Shown here: positions 5,168 through 6,436 of the stretch, one piece after another
Layout: every line of letters begins with the position of its first letter
Position numbering within the stretch: the first letter of the stretch is position 1
Assembly (NCBI GenBank): GCA_036274645.1
Contig: DASUFH010000166.1
Coordinates: 1-6,436, forward strand
Direction of reading: 5' to 3'
DNA: 6,436 nt
Source: DASUFH01 sp036274645
GTDB taxonomy: Bacteria > Acidobacteriota > Terriglobia > 20CM-2-55-15
The notes under the pieces: generated by a model
Told to the model about the DNA's origin: nothing
Database searches by the model: none
Seen by the model: the letters and a program-made list of their open reading frames with translations, nothing else
Made by a program: the position numbers and the translations under genes

Positions 5168-6436
5168 TCAGTGCCGGAAATGCCTCATTCCCGTAAAGAT
5201 CATCGCAACTCCGTGTGTGTCGGCCGCCTCGATGGTTTCATTGTCCCGGACGGACCCTCCGGGTTGAATAATCGCGGTCACGCCTGCCGCAGCCGCTTCA
5301 TCGATCCCGTCTCGAAACGGGAAAAACGCGTCTGATGCGAGTACGGCGCCGTGAGCGCCGGCGCCGGCTTTCTGGACGGCGAGTTTCGTGGCGTCGACGC
5401 GGCTCATCTGCCCGGCGCCTACGCCGATGGCCCGTCCGTTTGCCGCGATGACGATGGCGTTGGATTTCACGTGTTTGACAACCCGCCAGGCAAACTCCAG
5501 ATTCCGTTGTTCCTCGGGCGTCGCGGCGCGTTTGGTCACCGCGCGCGCTTCTTTCGGCAGGGCCGCGTCGTCGGGCGTCTGCGCGAGCGCGCCGCCCAGG
5601 ACGTGGCGGATCTGAAATCCTCGCCCGGCTGAAGGGGATTCTTCCGCGGCGCCCATGGCCAGAAGGCGAAGATTCTTTTTCGTCGTCAGGATGGCAAGCG
5701 CGGCTTCTTCGAAGGAAGGCGCGGCAATGGCTTCCACGAAGAGTTTTGCCACCTCTGTGGCCGTGGCCGGATCGACCGGACGGTTGAAGGCGATGATCGA
5801 GCCGAACGCCGACACGGTGTCGGTCTCGTAGGCCTTCAGGTAGGCCTCAACGAGCGTTCCGGCAATCGCCATCCCGCAGGGGTTCGTGTGTTTGATGATC
5901 GCCGCGGCGGGCTCGTCGAATTCGTTGACGAGGCCCCAGGCCGCGTCAAGATCGACGATGTTGTTATACGAAAGTTCCTTCCCCTGGAGTTGCCGCGCCG
6001 CCGCAAGCCCCGATGCGGCGCGCCCGCCCCAGCCGTAGAACGCGGCCTGCTGATGCGGATTTTCGCCGTAACGCATGTCCGCGAGCTTCTCCAGTTCGAG
6101 GAAGACGCGCGGAGGGAACTCGGGCCGCGCCGTAGCCGGCGCATGTTTGTCGGCGGGCTTCTCGATCCAGGCGAGCGCTTCGGCGATCTGCGTGTCGTAG
6201 CGAGCCGTGAGCAGAAAGGCCTTGCGGGCCAGTTCAAAGAGCGCGTTTTCCGGCAATACGCCGTTTCCCTCGCGGAGCGCGGTCAATGTCGCCGCATAGT
6301 CGTCCGGAGATGTCACCACGGCCACGTCCTGGAAGTTCTTGGCGGCGGCGCGAAGCATGGACGGCCCGCCGATGTCGATATTTTCGATGACCTCTTCGAA
6401 CGAGACGCCCGGTTTGCGGAGGGTCTGGGCACTCGG
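5168..6436 (-). CDS. purH: Bifunctional AICAR formyltransferase/IMP cyclohydrolase, 5'-truncated by window edge
   Basis: PurH formylates AICAR with 10-formyltetrahydrofolate and closes the ring to IMP, the last two steps of de novo purine synthesis, in the cytoplasm. The window holds 422 residues. The family has about 510-530, so about 100 N-terminal residues of the cyclohydrolase (MGS-like) domain are missing. The frame stays open to the window edge, where it encodes ENIDIGGPSMLRAAAKN, so the ATG at 6358 is internal. The transformylase domain shows YGENPHQ, LSYNNIVDLDAAW, KHTNPCG with the catalytic Lys-His pair (codons 5891-5893 and 5888-5890), SAFGSIIAFNR, KSNAIVIA, GAGQMSRVD, ASDAFFPFRD and IIQPGGSVRD. 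It ends in the conserved GMRHFRH, so the C-terminus is complete. It is separated from the TPR gene by 272 bp with repeats and a promoter, so it is probably a separate transcription unit. Confidence 0.97.
   Translation of the reverse strand, partial: PSAQTLRKPGVSFEEVIENIDIGGPSMLRAAAKNFQDVAVVTSPDDYAATLTALREGNGVLPENALFELARKAFLLTARYDTQIAEALAWIEKPADKHAPATARPEFPPRVFLELEKLADMRYGENPHQQAAFYGWGGRAASGLAAARQLQGKELSYNNIVDLDAAWGLVNEFDEPAAAIIKHTNPCGMAIAGTLVEAYLKAYETDTVSAFGSIIAFNRPVDPATATEVAKLFVEAIAAPSFEEAALAILTTKKNLRLLAMGAAEESPSAGRGFQIRHVLGGALAQTPDDAALPKEARAVTKRAATPEEQRNLEFAWRVVKHVKSNAIVIAANGRAIGVGAGQMSRVDATKLAVQKAGAGAHGAVLASDAFFPFRDGIDEAAAAGVTAIIQPGGSVRDNETIEAADTHGVAMIFTGMRHFRH

Noticed and set aside
4841..5335. 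164-aa open frame on + spanning the TPR start, the repeats and the purH end
   Set aside because: It crosses two real genes and the palindromic repeats. The GHRPPLQ-type peptide is the typical translation of the hairpin repeat.

Overview
The window reads as chromosomal DNA from a GC-rich Gram-negative bacterium. It holds housekeeping genes at both edges, a putative envelope-signalling locus in the middle, and non-coding palindromic repeats in the gaps. The TPR protein resembles exported TPR proteins I associate with Acidobacteriota and related soil or environmental phyla. That placement is an impression, not something the sequence proves.

Layout, left to right: (1) the 3' part of lysA on the + strand (lysine biosynthesis), with its start outside the window. 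(2) A 297-bp convergent intergenic gap holding a 148-bp imperfect palindrome and one copy of a short hairpin repeat. (3) On the - strand, read from right to left, a secreted or periplasmic TPR-array protein (4895 to 2904), an ECF RNA polymerase sigma factor (2836 to 2276) and its overlapping membrane-bound anti-sigma factor (2279 to 1416). (4) A 272-bp gap with two more copies of the hairpin repeat in inverted orientation, plus a TATAAT box for the TPR gene. (5) The C-terminal four fifths of purH on the - strand (last two steps of de novo IMP synthesis), with its start outside the window.

The central locus can be read as one module. The sigma and anti-sigma genes share an ATGA stop/start overlap, the usual sign of translational coupling. 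The anti-sigma has a cytoplasmic zinc-binding HC2 domain, one membrane helix, a Pro/Ala linker and an outer thioredoxin-like domain in which the catalytic cysteines are missing. A candidate ECF-type promoter (TGAACC, 16 bp, GGTCAT) lies in the 67-bp gap before the sigma gene and would fit autoregulation. The TPR gene upstream has its own TATAAT box and may be co-transcribed with the pair. The signal sensed and the target genes cannot be read from this window.

The most noteworthy points are the anti-sigma fused to a cysteine-less thioredoxin-like sensor domain and two kinds of large palindromic non-coding element. No RNA gene, CRISPR array, transposase or phage gene was seen.
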